The position numbers and the translations under genes are program-made. A stretch of 64,000 nucleotides of DNA from Pseudomaricurvus alkylphenolicus (lineage in GTDB: Bacteria > Pseudomonadota > Gammaproteobacteria > Pseudomonadales > Cellvibrionaceae), in assembly GCF_011683955.1 (NCBI RefSeq), contig NZ_JAAQPI010000013.1:160807-224806 (forward strand), given 5' to 3'. Of the stretch, positions 56,398 to 64,000 are shown piece by piece (position 1 is the first letter of the stretch; every line of letters begins with the position of its first letter). The notes under the pieces are model-generated. The model saw only the letters and a list, made by a program, of their open reading frames with translations. It searched no databases and was not told where the DNA came from.

Positions 56398-57270
56398 CTA
56401 GAGTGGCAGACTGGACGGATAGTCGATATCGGCGCGTCCTTTCAACCACTGAAGATATTCCCTCAAGCTCCGGTCGCCGGCACGGCGAACAAATTCGGCC
56501 TCCACCTGCGAACGTATGTCTGCCAATTCCTGCGCCTGCCCGATTTCCTTGTCCACCAATACCAGAATGCGATAGTCACCGCCTAAAGGCTCCGGCGGTG
56601 CGATAAAGCCCGCCCCTTCCGCCTGCAATATCTGCACAGCGCTGGGACCCAGGTACTCCCGGACCTTGGCAGGCGGCAGCAGCGTATCCGGCAATGACAA
56701 CGCCACTGTTTTACCAAAGTCATGTTTCACTGCGGCGAAGCTCTCCCCCATCTGCAAACGTTGGTAAGCACTTTGAGCACGGGTACGATCCCCTTCGACG
56801 ACCAATTGTCTGACACGCAGGCGGGAAGTCGGAGTAAAAAAGTCCTTATGCTGTTGCAGAAATTTCTCCAGCTCAGCTGTTTGCGGCCGGGAGGCCTCGA
56901 CGCTGGCCGTGGTCATTCCGATCATTGCGTTGACCATGGCCGATCTCGTACGCTTGTCACTGTCCAGCAGCCCGACCTCAAGTCCACGTTGTACCAGTAA
57001 CTCCTCTTCAATGATTCTTTCGAGAACATAGCTGGCATCGTCCGACGTGATGGCGTCTTTTTTATCCGCAGACAAAGCCCGAAGATGGTTGAGATACTTC
57101 TCACGGGTAATCGGCGTACCGTTGACGGTCGCAACTATCTGACGCTGTGGATCTGCAATATGGCGGGGAACCAATACACTGCATAGGGCCGCCAACAGCC
57201 CTAATCCGACACCAACCATCAACCAGGTGTGACGGTGAGAAGCGACAGAAGATCGAGCTGTTGACGACAT
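56398..57270 (-). CDS. Parvulin-type peptidyl-prolyl isomerase, membrane-anchored (left arm)
   Basis: 290 residues. One N-terminal membrane span (TWLMVGVGLGLLAALCSVLV), a SurA-N-like helix (IVATVNGTPITREKYLNHL) and a diverged PpiC domain (LRVRQLVVEGDRTRAQSAYQRLQMGESFAAVKHDF). Anchored in the inner membrane facing the periplasm. Lies between the TonB receptor (9 bp) and the HupE-like gene, so clearly an operon. Confidence 0.78.
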   Translation of the reverse strand: MSSTARSSVASHRHTWLMVGVGLGLLAALCSVLVPRHIADPQRQIVATVNGTPITREKYLNHLRALSADKKDAITSDDASYVLERIIEEELLVQRGLEVGLLDSDKRTRSAMVNAMIGMTTASVEASRPQTAELEKFLQQHKDFFTPTSRLRVRQLVVEGDRTRAQSAYQRLQMGESFAAVKHDFGKTVALSLPDTLLPPAKVREYLGPSAVQILQAEGAGFIAPPEPLGGDYRILVLVDKEIGQAQELADIRSQVEAEFVRRAGDRSLREYLQWLKGRADIDYPSSLPL

Positions 57271-57279
57271 GATTACCTC

Positions 57280-59592
57280 CTAGAAATTGTAGGTTGCAGA
57301 CAGCCCGATCGTGCGCTGCTCGAGTACCTGCACTTTACGGTAACCCGTACCCTGGCGACTGAGCGTGCGGAACTCGGGTTGCACGTTTTCCATCGCCGAC
57401 TTATCAAACAGGTTGCGGGCAAACAGGGAAACATCCCAAACCCCGCCAGCTTCACGTAGACCCAGATGCAGGTCCAAAGTAGCGTAAGCCCCCAGATCAC
57501 CGGAGGAGGCATCCACGTCAGTGCGGCGACCCACAAACTTGTATAAGCCTTTCACATAGGCTTCGAAGCTATCCATGGGAATCACGTAGTCACTACTGAT
57601 ATTGGCGGAGACCCGAGGCTGCACCCCCAATTCCAAACCGCCGACGTCACAGCTGGCGGCAGTCGCTCCCTGCGGAATAGGCACTCCATTGCAAGGAACT
57701 TCAGCACCATCCTGATATTCCGCCTCAACATAGGAGACACCACCAGCCAGACGCCAGTCGGCGCTCAGCAGATATTCGAAGTCCAGTTCAACACCCTGAA
57801 TCAAGGCGTCACCATTGGTGGTAATGCCGCCGGCATTGGCGCCACTGCTGATCAGAATGCGAGAGGCACGACCGATATAGTCGCTGTAATCCTGATGGAA
57901 AACCGCTCCATTCAGACGCAGACGATTATCCAGCCAGGAAGACTTCACTCCGGCCTCCAGGGACCAGCTGTCTTCTTCTTCATAGTGAGTGAATTCACCG
58001 AGATCCGCTGATGCAATGGTTGAACCGCCGGGACGGAAACTGCTCGCCGCCGTGGCATAAGCCGTCATATCCAGGTCAGCAAAGGCGTACTGCACACTGA
58101 CCGAACCGGTCCACTTTTCGTTGGTACGGTTGTCGTCCACCAGTTCAGCCAACTGAGTGCCGGCCTGGAAAACGGGCTGTGCAGGAGGTGCCGGAGGTGC
58201 AAATACGTCTTCGCTCAGGTAAAGCGCGCTATAGGTATTACGCTCCTGACGTTGCCAGCGAATACCCACCTGAGTGGTCAGCTGTTCACTCAGATAGAAA
58301 ATGTTATGGACAAAAGCGCCATAGCTTTGCATATTAAACGGAGTTTGTACTTCCGTATCGAAAAACAGTGAAGCGCCCTGCCCGACGCGTTGCTCGCGCA
58401 TCAAAGGGCGGTAGAAATACCCGGATTCATTGCCGTAGTAGATGCCCAGGGTATAGTCCCAGGTGTCTCCCTCCATGGACGCCAGACGCAGTTCCTGTGA
58501 AGAGGCGTAGTTTTGATCCAGCATTGACTGGGGATCATTAAGCTGTGATCCGCTCACCCCCAGCTGTGGATACAGGGGGTGCAGGGCTGTGAAACCCGTC
58601 TCGCTGTTGCCGGAGGCATTGTCGAAGTTGCGACGAGAACCAACCTCTGAGTAACCACTGACAAAGGTCAGCTGGTGCCCGGCCACTTCCCACTCAAATT
58701 TCAGGGAGGTGTTTTCAAATCGGCCACGGTAGGTATCTGCCTGGGGGTTAATGCCCATCAGATCACTGGATCTCAGATTCGGTAAATCTTGCCCCAGGGC
58801 GGAAGATCCAACCAGCACATCATATTTGCTCAGATCATTCTCAACATACTGATAGACCAGCTCTGCGCTCAACTCGTCCGAGGGCTCCCACACCAGGGTC
58901 AAGCGTCCGGCGTCGGTGTGAGTATCCGAGACGTCGCCGTCCAGCACATTTTCCTCATCATTGAGCTCCCTATCGTTGTATACCCCGGCAACACGCAGGG
59001 AAAGACTGCCAGGGATGATCGGCAGGCTGGCGCCAAACTGGGTATTGTTGCCATCATTGCTGGTAAAGGTGGTGCGTACATAGCCTTCGATTTCTTCCAT
59101 GTCCGGCCGGGCGGTATGGATGGCAACCGCACCTGCCGGTGATGTGCGTCCCTGGAGCGTTCCCTGGGGGCCCCGGAGCACCTCCACACGCCCCAGATCA
59201 AACATCTCCTGGAACACCCCACCACTGGCATTGGAGCCCAGGGTGACGTCGTTCCAGTAGACATCCACGGCGGCCGCCGCTCCCGTGTTCGGATTAAAGT
59301 CCACTCCACGCAGGGCAATGGAACCGGCACGTCCGTCAATGTTACGCATATCCAGTCCCGGTGTGACCTGCTCCAGATCGGAAAAATTGAACAGCTTCAG
59401 ATCAGTTAACGCGTCGGCCTGAATGGCATTTACCGTAGAGGGTACATCCTGCAGCGACTGTTCCCGTTTTTGAGCGGTCACCACAATTTCTTCCAGGGCA
59501 AATCCTGCGTCATTCTGGGCCATGGCCGCACTGGCCTGAACACCGGCGGCGATCGCCACTACAATGGCTTTTCGGACGAAGGGTCGATTCAT
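57280..59592 (-). CDS. TonB-dependent outer-membrane receptor (left arm)
   Basis: About 770 residues. Signal peptide (VVAIAAGVQASAAMA), TonB-box-like EEIVVTAQKREQS, plug with LRGVDFNPNTGAAAAVDV and LRGPQGTLQGRTSPAGAVA, and a barrel ending in Phe (IGLSATYNF). The ATG at 59592 has GGAGAAA upstream; the longer frame to 59895 runs into the divergent promoter region. First gene of the four-gene leftward operon. Likely importer for the substrate of the sulfatase or DUF3604 enzyme. Confidence 0.9.
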   Translation of the reverse strand: MNRPFVRKAIVVAIAAGVQASAAMAQNDAGFALEEIVVTAQKREQSLQDVPSTVNAIQADALTDLKLFNFSDLEQVTPGLDMRNIDGRAGSIALRGVDFNPNTGAAAAVDVYWNDVTLGSNASGGVFQEMFDLGRVEVLRGPQGTLQGRTSPAGAVAIHTARPDMEEIEGYVRTTFTSNDGNNTQFGASLPIIPGSLSLRVAGVYNDRELNDEENVLDGDVSDTHTDAGRLTLVWEPSDELSAELVYQYVENDLSKYDVLVGSSALGQDLPNLRSSDLMGINPQADTYRGRFENTSLKFEWEVAGHQLTFVSGYSEVGSRRNFDNASGNSETGFTALHPLYPQLGVSGSQLNDPQSMLDQNYASSQELRLASMEGDTWDYTLGIYYGNESGYFYRPLMREQRVGQGASLFFDTEVQTPFNMQSYGAFVHNIFYLSEQLTTQVGIRWQRQERNTYSALYLSEDVFAPPAPPAQPVFQAGTQLAELVDDNRTNEKWTGSVSVQYAFADLDMTAYATAASSFRPGGSTIASADLGEFTHYEEEDSWSLEAGVKSSWLDNRLRLNGAVFHQDYSDYIGRASRILISSGANAGGITTNGDALIQGVELDFEYLLSADWRLAGGVSYVEAEYQDGAEVPCNGVPIPQGATAASCDVGGLELGVQPRVSANISSDYVIPMDSFEAYVKGLYKFVGRRTDVDASSGDLGAYATLDLHLGLREAGGVWDVSLFARNLFDKSAMENVQPEFRTLSRQGTGYRKVQVLEQRTIGLSATYNF

Positions 59593-59784
59593 AGATTTCT
59601 CCACATGCTTGTCTGTTATTGTAGGCCCGTTGCTGCTCAGGCTCTCAATCTTGCTCCTCTTCGATGGTCTTATCTGACCACCCAGGATCAAGATAATCCC
59701 TTTCCACCATCTATGCGTCCGCCCCCATGGTCTCGTACCTGAAAGGCGTTTTTTTGGCCTTGCGTCCGTCTGTATCGGCGCCGC

Positions 59785-59804
59785 CGGAGTATCCGGACAC
59801 TCCG
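59785..59804. promoter_or_regulatory. 20-bp dyad in the divergent promoter region
   Basis: CGGAGTATCCGGACACTCCG, a near-perfect palindrome (two mismatches) centred on TCCGGA. It sits in the 323-bp gap between the divergent TonB receptor and DUF3604 genes, where a shared operator would be expected. No regulator gene is adjacent. The rest of that gap holds no gene. Confidence 0.5.
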
Positions 59805-59915
59805 TCAGGCCAGTGAATACGGGGACCTCCGTACATCCGACTTGGAGAGACGCATGAACGCGGCCACCTGTCCTATAGTGGCAACAACAGGGCAATTTAA
59901 TGAGACTGTGACACT

Positions 59916-61886
59916 ATGAAATACCCGCTGACCGCCATCGTCACTGGCCTGGCACTATGCCTGCCAATCCACGCCGACACCAAAAGTGCTGAGCTACACG
60001 CCAAGCAAAAAGGCCAGAAACTGACCATCGAACAACGCTTGCAACTCACCCGCGAGGAGACCACCAGACAGAACGAGAACGCCTTTTCCAGACCCAAACC
60101 TGAGCCACGTCAGACCACCACCTTTAACCCGAACCGCAACCTCTACTTCGGCGACACTCACGTTCATACCGCTCTCTCTTTCGACAGCTATCTGTCGGGA
60201 AACCGCCTGGGCTTGCGTGACGCCTACCGCTTTGCCAATGGCGAACCCCTGACCCTGCCCACCGGAGAGGTCATGCAATTATCTCGCCCCCTGGATTTTG
60301 TCGTCATGACCGACCACGCCGAGGGCTTTGGTCTGTTTGTGACCTGCTCGCGAAAAGACCTCAGCGACGAACAAAAAACTTTCTGCGCCAGCTTTGATCG
60401 CCCCAACCGCAAGCTCTACCGCAGCCTTCGGGGCGAAGCGGAGCGGCGCCCCCCCATTCCGCCACAAGCCCTTTACGCGGATCGACCCGAACGCAGCCTT
60501 GAGGACGCCCGCACCACCTGGCAGCAAGTCGTCGACACCGCCGAGGAATTCAACAAACCGGGGCAATTTACCGCCTTTGCCGGCTATGAATACTCACCGC
60601 CACTGCCCCAAAAAGGTAAAATTCACCGCAATGTGATCTTTAGAAACAGCGACACCCCGAATCGCGCCGTCAGCGCCTTCGATGCGGCCACGGTGCTGGA
60701 TCTCTGGCGCTCGCTGGAACAGGAGTGCACCGGAGCCTGTGACTTCCTCACCATTCCCCACAATTTGAACAAAACCTGGGGGCTGGCCTATTCGGGCGTC
60801 ACCATTGACGGCGACCCCTATACCACGGAAGACTGGGCCCTGCGCGGGCGCAACGAGCCATTGGCCGAAATCTTTCAGATCAAGGGCAACTCCGAATGCG
60901 GCTATGGCGTCGGAGCCAGCGACGAAGAATGCAACTTCGAACTGGTACTTCCCATCTGCGAGGGTGAGCAGACCATCGGCTGCTCAGGGCGCACCTCCTT
61001 CGTCCGGGAAGGACTGAAAATCGGCCTGGAGCTGAACCAAAAGCTGGGATTCAACCCCCTGCAGACCGGCTTTGTGGGCAGCACCGACACCCACTCCAGT
61101 AATCCCGGCGATACCGAGGAATACGACTTTCGCGGCGGTGGTGGCAACCATGACTCCCCCGCCACCAAACGCCTGGGCCTCAGCACGGCCAACAAAACCT
61201 TTGACAAAGGTTCTCCCAAGGGCATGGTGCGCAACCCGGGGGGCCTTGCCGCCGTGTGGGCACCCGAGAACACCCGTGATGCCATCTTCGACGCCATGAG
61301 AAACCGCGAAACCTACGCCACCAGCGGTACTCGAATCCAATTGCGCTTCTTCGCCGGCTGGGACTATCCCCGCAACCTGCTCAACAAACCCGACTTGATT
61401 TCCAAGGCATACCAACTGGGTGTTCCCATGGGCAGCGTCCTCAATCCCGGCAGGCACGGCGATAACAGGCCGGAATTCCTGGTCTGGGCCGTCAAAGACA
61501 GCCAGGGAACCAACCTGCAGCGGATACAAATGGTTAAAGCCTGGCTGGACAACGGCAAAAGCCGCGAACAGGTCTTCGACATCGCCTGCTCCGATGGTCT
61601 CAAACCCGATCCCACTACCGGCCGCTGCCCCGACAACGGCGCCAAGGTCGATCTTACCGACTGCAGCGTCAGCAGCGATAAAGGCACCCCGGAACTTAAA
61701 GTCCACTGGCGCGACCCCGACTTCGATCCCAAACAATCCGCGTTCTACTACGTACGCGTACTGGAAAATCCGAGCTGTCGCTGGAGCACCTACGACGCCC
61801 TGCGCCTGGGCAAAACACCTCTGGACGGACCTCCCGCCACCATTCAGGAAAGAGCCTGGTCCTCCCCTATCTGGTACACCCCATAA
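59916..61886 (+). CDS. DUF3604 protein, exported (PHP-like metal-dependent hydrolase)
   Basis: 656 residues with a signal peptide (LTAIVTGLALCLPIHA). PHP-like metal ligands: YFGDTHVHTALSFDSYLSG near residue 80, FVVMTDHAEGFGLF near residue 130, and FVGSTDTHSSNPGDTEEY near residue 388. DUF3604 proteins have no generally agreed substrate; a phosphoester or sulfoester role is possible. First gene of the rightward arm, followed by a parvulin and a HupE-like protein. Confidence 0.85.
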   Translation: MKYPLTAIVTGLALCLPIHADTKSAELHAKQKGQKLTIEQRLQLTREETTRQNENAFSRPKPEPRQTTTFNPNRNLYFGDTHVHTALSFDSYLSGNRLGLRDAYRFANGEPLTLPTGEVMQLSRPLDFVVMTDHAEGFGLFVTCSRKDLSDEQKTFCASFDRPNRKLYRSLRGEAERRPPIPPQALYADRPERSLEDARTTWQQVVDTAEEFNKPGQFTAFAGYEYSPPLPQKGKIHRNVIFRNSDTPNRAVSAFDAATVLDLWRSLEQECTGACDFLTIPHNLNKTWGLAYSGVTIDGDPYTTEDWALRGRNEPLAEIFQIKGNSECGYGVGASDEECNFELVLPICEGEQTIGCSGRTSFVREGLKIGLELNQKLGFNPLQTGFVGSTDTHSSNPGDTEEYDFRGGGGNHDSPATKRLGLSTANKTFDKGSPKGMVRNPGGLAAVWAPENTRDAIFDAMRNRETYATSGTRIQLRFFAGWDYPRNLLNKPDLISKAYQLGVPMGSVLNPGRHGDNRPEFLVWAVKDSQGTNLQRIQMVKAWLDNGKSREQVFDIACSDGLKPDPTTGRCPDNGAKVDLTDCSVSSDKGTPELKVHWRDPDFDPKQSAFYYVRVLENPSCRWSTYDALRLGKTPLDGPPATIQERAWSSPIWYTP

Positions 61887-61906
61887 CATCACCGCAGGAG
61901 AAAGAC

Positions 61907-62746
61907 ATGAACCCAACACTGCGCCGAATCCTGCAGCAACCCCTGCTCCACTTTCTCCTGCTTGGTGGCGCATTGTTTGCGCTGCCTCACAGCCAACCGG
62001 AACAAGCCACAGCGGAGCATATCATCAACATCGATGCCGACACACTGCAGTGGCTAACACAGAGCAGCGAAAAAGAACGGGGCCAAACACCTGGCCCCGA
62101 ATCTATAGACCAACTGGTCGACCACTACGTGCAAGAAGAAGTCCTGTTTCGTGAAGCCCTGGCATTGGGGCTGGAACAGAACGACGTAGTCGTGCGCCGC
62201 CGCCTGATCGAAAAGATGCGCTTTCTGATCGAAGACGTCGCCCTCTCAGACTCACCCGACCCAAGTGCTCTGAAAACCCACTATAGGAAAAACCCGACAC
62301 AATTTATGGAGCCCGAACGCTTCAGCTTCTCCCATGTGTACTTTCCTCAAGACCAGTCACAGGCCGCGGAAAACGCTGCACAAGCCCTTTCCTCCCCGGA
62401 AAACAAAGCCTCATCACTCTCCCATCAGGGTGCTCCTTTTATGCTGGGGCAACACTTTGCCGAACAAACCCGGGCTCAGCTCGCCAACCAATTTGGTTCG
62501 GGGTTTGCCGCGCAAATCTCAAACCTGCCGCTGTCACAATGGCAAGGCCCTATCGCATCCGTCTACGGCTGGCACCTCATCAAACTGGAACAGCGACAGC
62601 CTGAACGCCTGCCCGACTTCGCCGAAATCAAACCAGAAGTACTGGAACACTGGCAACAGCAACGCCGTGAAAAAGCCAATCGGGCAGCCTACCAACGACT
62701 CCGGGCTCACTACCGGATCAACCGACTTGCCGAGGTAACCCCGTGA
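61907..62746 (+). CDS. Parvulin-type peptidyl-prolyl isomerase, membrane-anchored (right arm)
   Basis: 279 residues. N-terminal membrane anchor (LLHFLLLGGALFALP), SurA-like helices (QLVDHYVQEEVLFREALALGLEQNDVVVRRRLIEKM) and a PpiC domain with FSFSHVYFPQD and IASVYGWHLIKLEQRQP. Same architecture as the 56398 gene though divergent in sequence. GTGA overlap with the next gene gives translational coupling. AGGAGAAAG precedes the ATG. Confidence 0.85.
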   Translation: MNPTLRRILQQPLLHFLLLGGALFALPHSQPEQATAEHIINIDADTLQWLTQSSEKERGQTPGPESIDQLVDHYVQEEVLFREALALGLEQNDVVVRRRLIEKMRFLIEDVALSDSPDPSALKTHYRKNPTQFMEPERFSFSHVYFPQDQSQAAENAAQALSSPENKASSLSHQGAPFMLGQHFAEQTRAQLANQFGSGFAAQISNLPLSQWQGPIASVYGWHLIKLEQRQPERLPDFAEIKPEVLEHWQQQRREKANRAAYQRLRAHYRINRLAEVTP

Positions 62747-63750
62747 AAACCCGGTTTAACAGACTCATCACACTCCAGGGAATACTGATCTGCGGCCTGC
62801 TCCTCAGCAACTGCCTCTGGGGCCACGAAGTTCGCCCTGCCTTCCTCGGTTTAGAACAACGCAACGAACAAACCTTCGAGCTGGTCTGGAAACGCCCCAC
62901 CCAAACCACCACCGTCGCCGACATCACCCCGGAATTTCCATCCCACTGCCAACTGCACTGGACACCGCCCGCCGAAATCACCGCCGACGCCAAAGTCCAA
63001 CGAGGCACCCTGCGCTGCGCTGCGCCCGGTTTAGGCAATGCAGAACTCCACATCACCGGCCTCAACCAAAGCCTGATCGACGTTCTGCTGCGAGTCCAAT
63101 GGTTGGACGGCAACATTCAACAACAACTCATCCAAAGACACCGCCCCTATACAAGCCTCTATAAAAACACCTCCCTCCAAACCGCGGCCTACTTGAGCCT
63201 GGGGATCGAACATATACTTGAAGGCTACGACCACCTGCTATTCGTCGCAGCACTGATGCTATTGGTCACCGGCATGTGGACACTGCTGAAAACCATCACC
63301 GCCTTCACCCTCGCCCACAGCCTGACCCTGGCACTCGCCACCCTCGGATTGGTCAAAGTCCCCGCCACACCGGTCGAAACACTGATCGCACTATCCATTG
63401 CACTGCTGGCCGCCGAAGCCATTCAAAACCGCCGAGGCAAACCCAGCCTTACCGCACGCCACCCCTGGGTGATCGCCTTTGGTTTCGGACTGCTGCACGG
63501 TTTGGGGTTTGCCGGTGCCCTGGCGGAAATCGGGCTACCTCAATCGGATATTCCAATGGCTCTGTTGCTGTTCAACGTCGGCATCGAACTCGGGCAACTT
63601 GTCTTTATCAGTGTTATCTGGTTGATATCCCTAACCACCAAAAACCTATCCGCAATACAATTAAATCGTTTGTTTTATTTTCCTGCCTACACCATTGGAA
63701 CCGTCGGTGCTTTTTTGGGTATAGAGCGACTGGTTTCCATGTTTCTCTGA
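62743..63750 (+). CDS. HupE/UreJ-like membrane protein with periplasmic N-domain (right arm)
   Basis: 335 residues from a GTG overlapping the parvulin stop. Signal peptide (LQGILICGLLLSNCLWG), an extracytoplasmic domain to about residue 145, then membrane spans with SLGIEHILEGYDHLLFVAAL, FTLAHSLTLALATLG, FGLLHGLGFAGAL and FNVGIELGQL. Paralogue of the 55171 gene. Metal transport is suggested by the family and is unproven. Confidence 0.86.
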   Translation: MKTRFNRLITLQGILICGLLLSNCLWGHEVRPAFLGLEQRNEQTFELVWKRPTQTTTVADITPEFPSHCQLHWTPPAEITADAKVQRGTLRCAAPGLGNAELHITGLNQSLIDVLLRVQWLDGNIQQQLIQRHRPYTSLYKNTSLQTAAYLSLGIEHILEGYDHLLFVAALMLLVTGMWTLLKTITAFTLAHSLTLALATLGLVKVPATPVETLIALSIALLAAEAIQNRRGKPSLTARHPWVIAFGFGLLHGLGFAGALAEIGLPQSDIPMALLLFNVGIELGQLVFISVIWLISLTTKNLSAIQLNRLFYFPAYTIGTVGAFLGIERLVSMFL

Positions 63751-63835
63751 AGAGTGAAATTCACTAACTGAACCTTACCAAGTCAGAATCTTCAGGAAAA
63801 TTCCGGGATATTTGGGATCAGGCTTTGGCGGCAAA

Positions 63836-64000
63836 GTGCCATAACCGGAAGTTCATAATCCTGGTTCAGGGCACCATGGGCGTTCGATAATGTCTGCAAC
63901 GACCGCACGACGTAGGGTGGATTAGAAGCGCTTTGCGCTTCGTAATCCACCGATCCGCCGAAGGTTTAAATTGGCGGCGGCCGTGTACAAATCACCTGTT
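63836..64000 (+). repeat. MITE-like element, copy C (cut by window end)
   Basis: Begins GTGCCATAACCGG and matches copies A and B through the available 165 bp with a few substitutions (TGTCTGCAACGACC versus TGTCCGCAACGGCC). Shares about 25 bp of left flank (around CAGGCTTTG-GCGGCAA) with copy A. Lies 86 bp after the HupE-like gene. Confidence 0.85.

Overview
The window comes from the chromosome of a gammaproteobacterium, probably a free-living marine or aquatic heterotroph of the Cellvibrionales/Spongiibacterales kind. This placement is inferred from gene content only: prfB-lysS with the RF2 frameshift, a finR/fpr pair, rapA, hrpB, DUF3581, complete PHA granule genes and TonB-dependent catabolic clusters. 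No rRNA, tRNA, CRISPR array, phage or transposase gene was seen.

Layout. (1) 1-13.1 kb is housekeeping: an HDOD protein (cut by the window edge), ung, a two-domain 6-PTPS-like protein, rapA, a lone SUKH protein, DUF3581, finR/fpr, prfB-lysS and a nitroreductase. (2) 13.1-30.2 kb is a catabolic region. A tandem HxlR-type regulator faces a four-gene operon (PaaN-like aldehyde dehydrogenase, SCP2-type thiolase, acyl-CoA ligase, PaaI-like thioesterase). A seven-gene operon follows (FMN monooxygenase, carotenoid-oxygenase-family dioxygenase, acyl-CoA ligase, tannase/feruloyl esterase-like hydrolase, TonB receptor, two thiolases). A shared asymmetric motif upstream of both operons suggests one regulon. 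(3) 30.2-39 kb holds hrpB, a secreted alkaline phosphatase, and an AraC regulator / acyl-CoA synthetase / LCAD-like dehydrogenase set. (4) 39-44.3 kb is the PHA locus: phaC and phaR on +, phaZ and phaP on -, with a sigma-54-like promoter upstream of phaC. (5) 44.8-53 kb is mixed: M19 dipeptidase, cytochrome b561, cytochrome c', a methyltransferase, a strong candidate halohydrin dehalogenase, a CueR-type regulator with a Cys-rich permease, a YgjP-like metalloprotease and a GDPD lipoprotein. (6) 53.4-63.8 kb is a mirrored pair of arms. On the left are a TonB receptor, a parvulin, a HupE/UreJ-like protein and a sulfatase. On the right are a DUF3604 protein, a second parvulin and a second HupE/UreJ-like protein. 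A 20-bp dyad sits in the divergent promoter region.

Repeats. Two 144-bp elements (19.2 and 44.5 kb) differ in sequence, but most changes are compensatory across predicted stems, which points to a folded RNA or DNA element. A 319-bp MITE-like element with 13-bp perfect terminal inverted repeats occurs at 34.4 kb, 53.1 kb (inverted) and 63.8 kb (cut by the window end). Two 78-bp stretches, each with a perfect DnaA box at one end and AATTGATCA at the other, flank the halohydrin dehalogenase candidate.

How the parts fit. The catabolic clusters would import and hydrolyse an ester-type plant or algal compound, cleave it oxidatively, activate the acids as CoA thioesters and shorten them thiolytically. 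Acetyl-CoA or 3-hydroxyacyl-CoA could then be stored as PHA. The substrate is not determinable from sequence alone.
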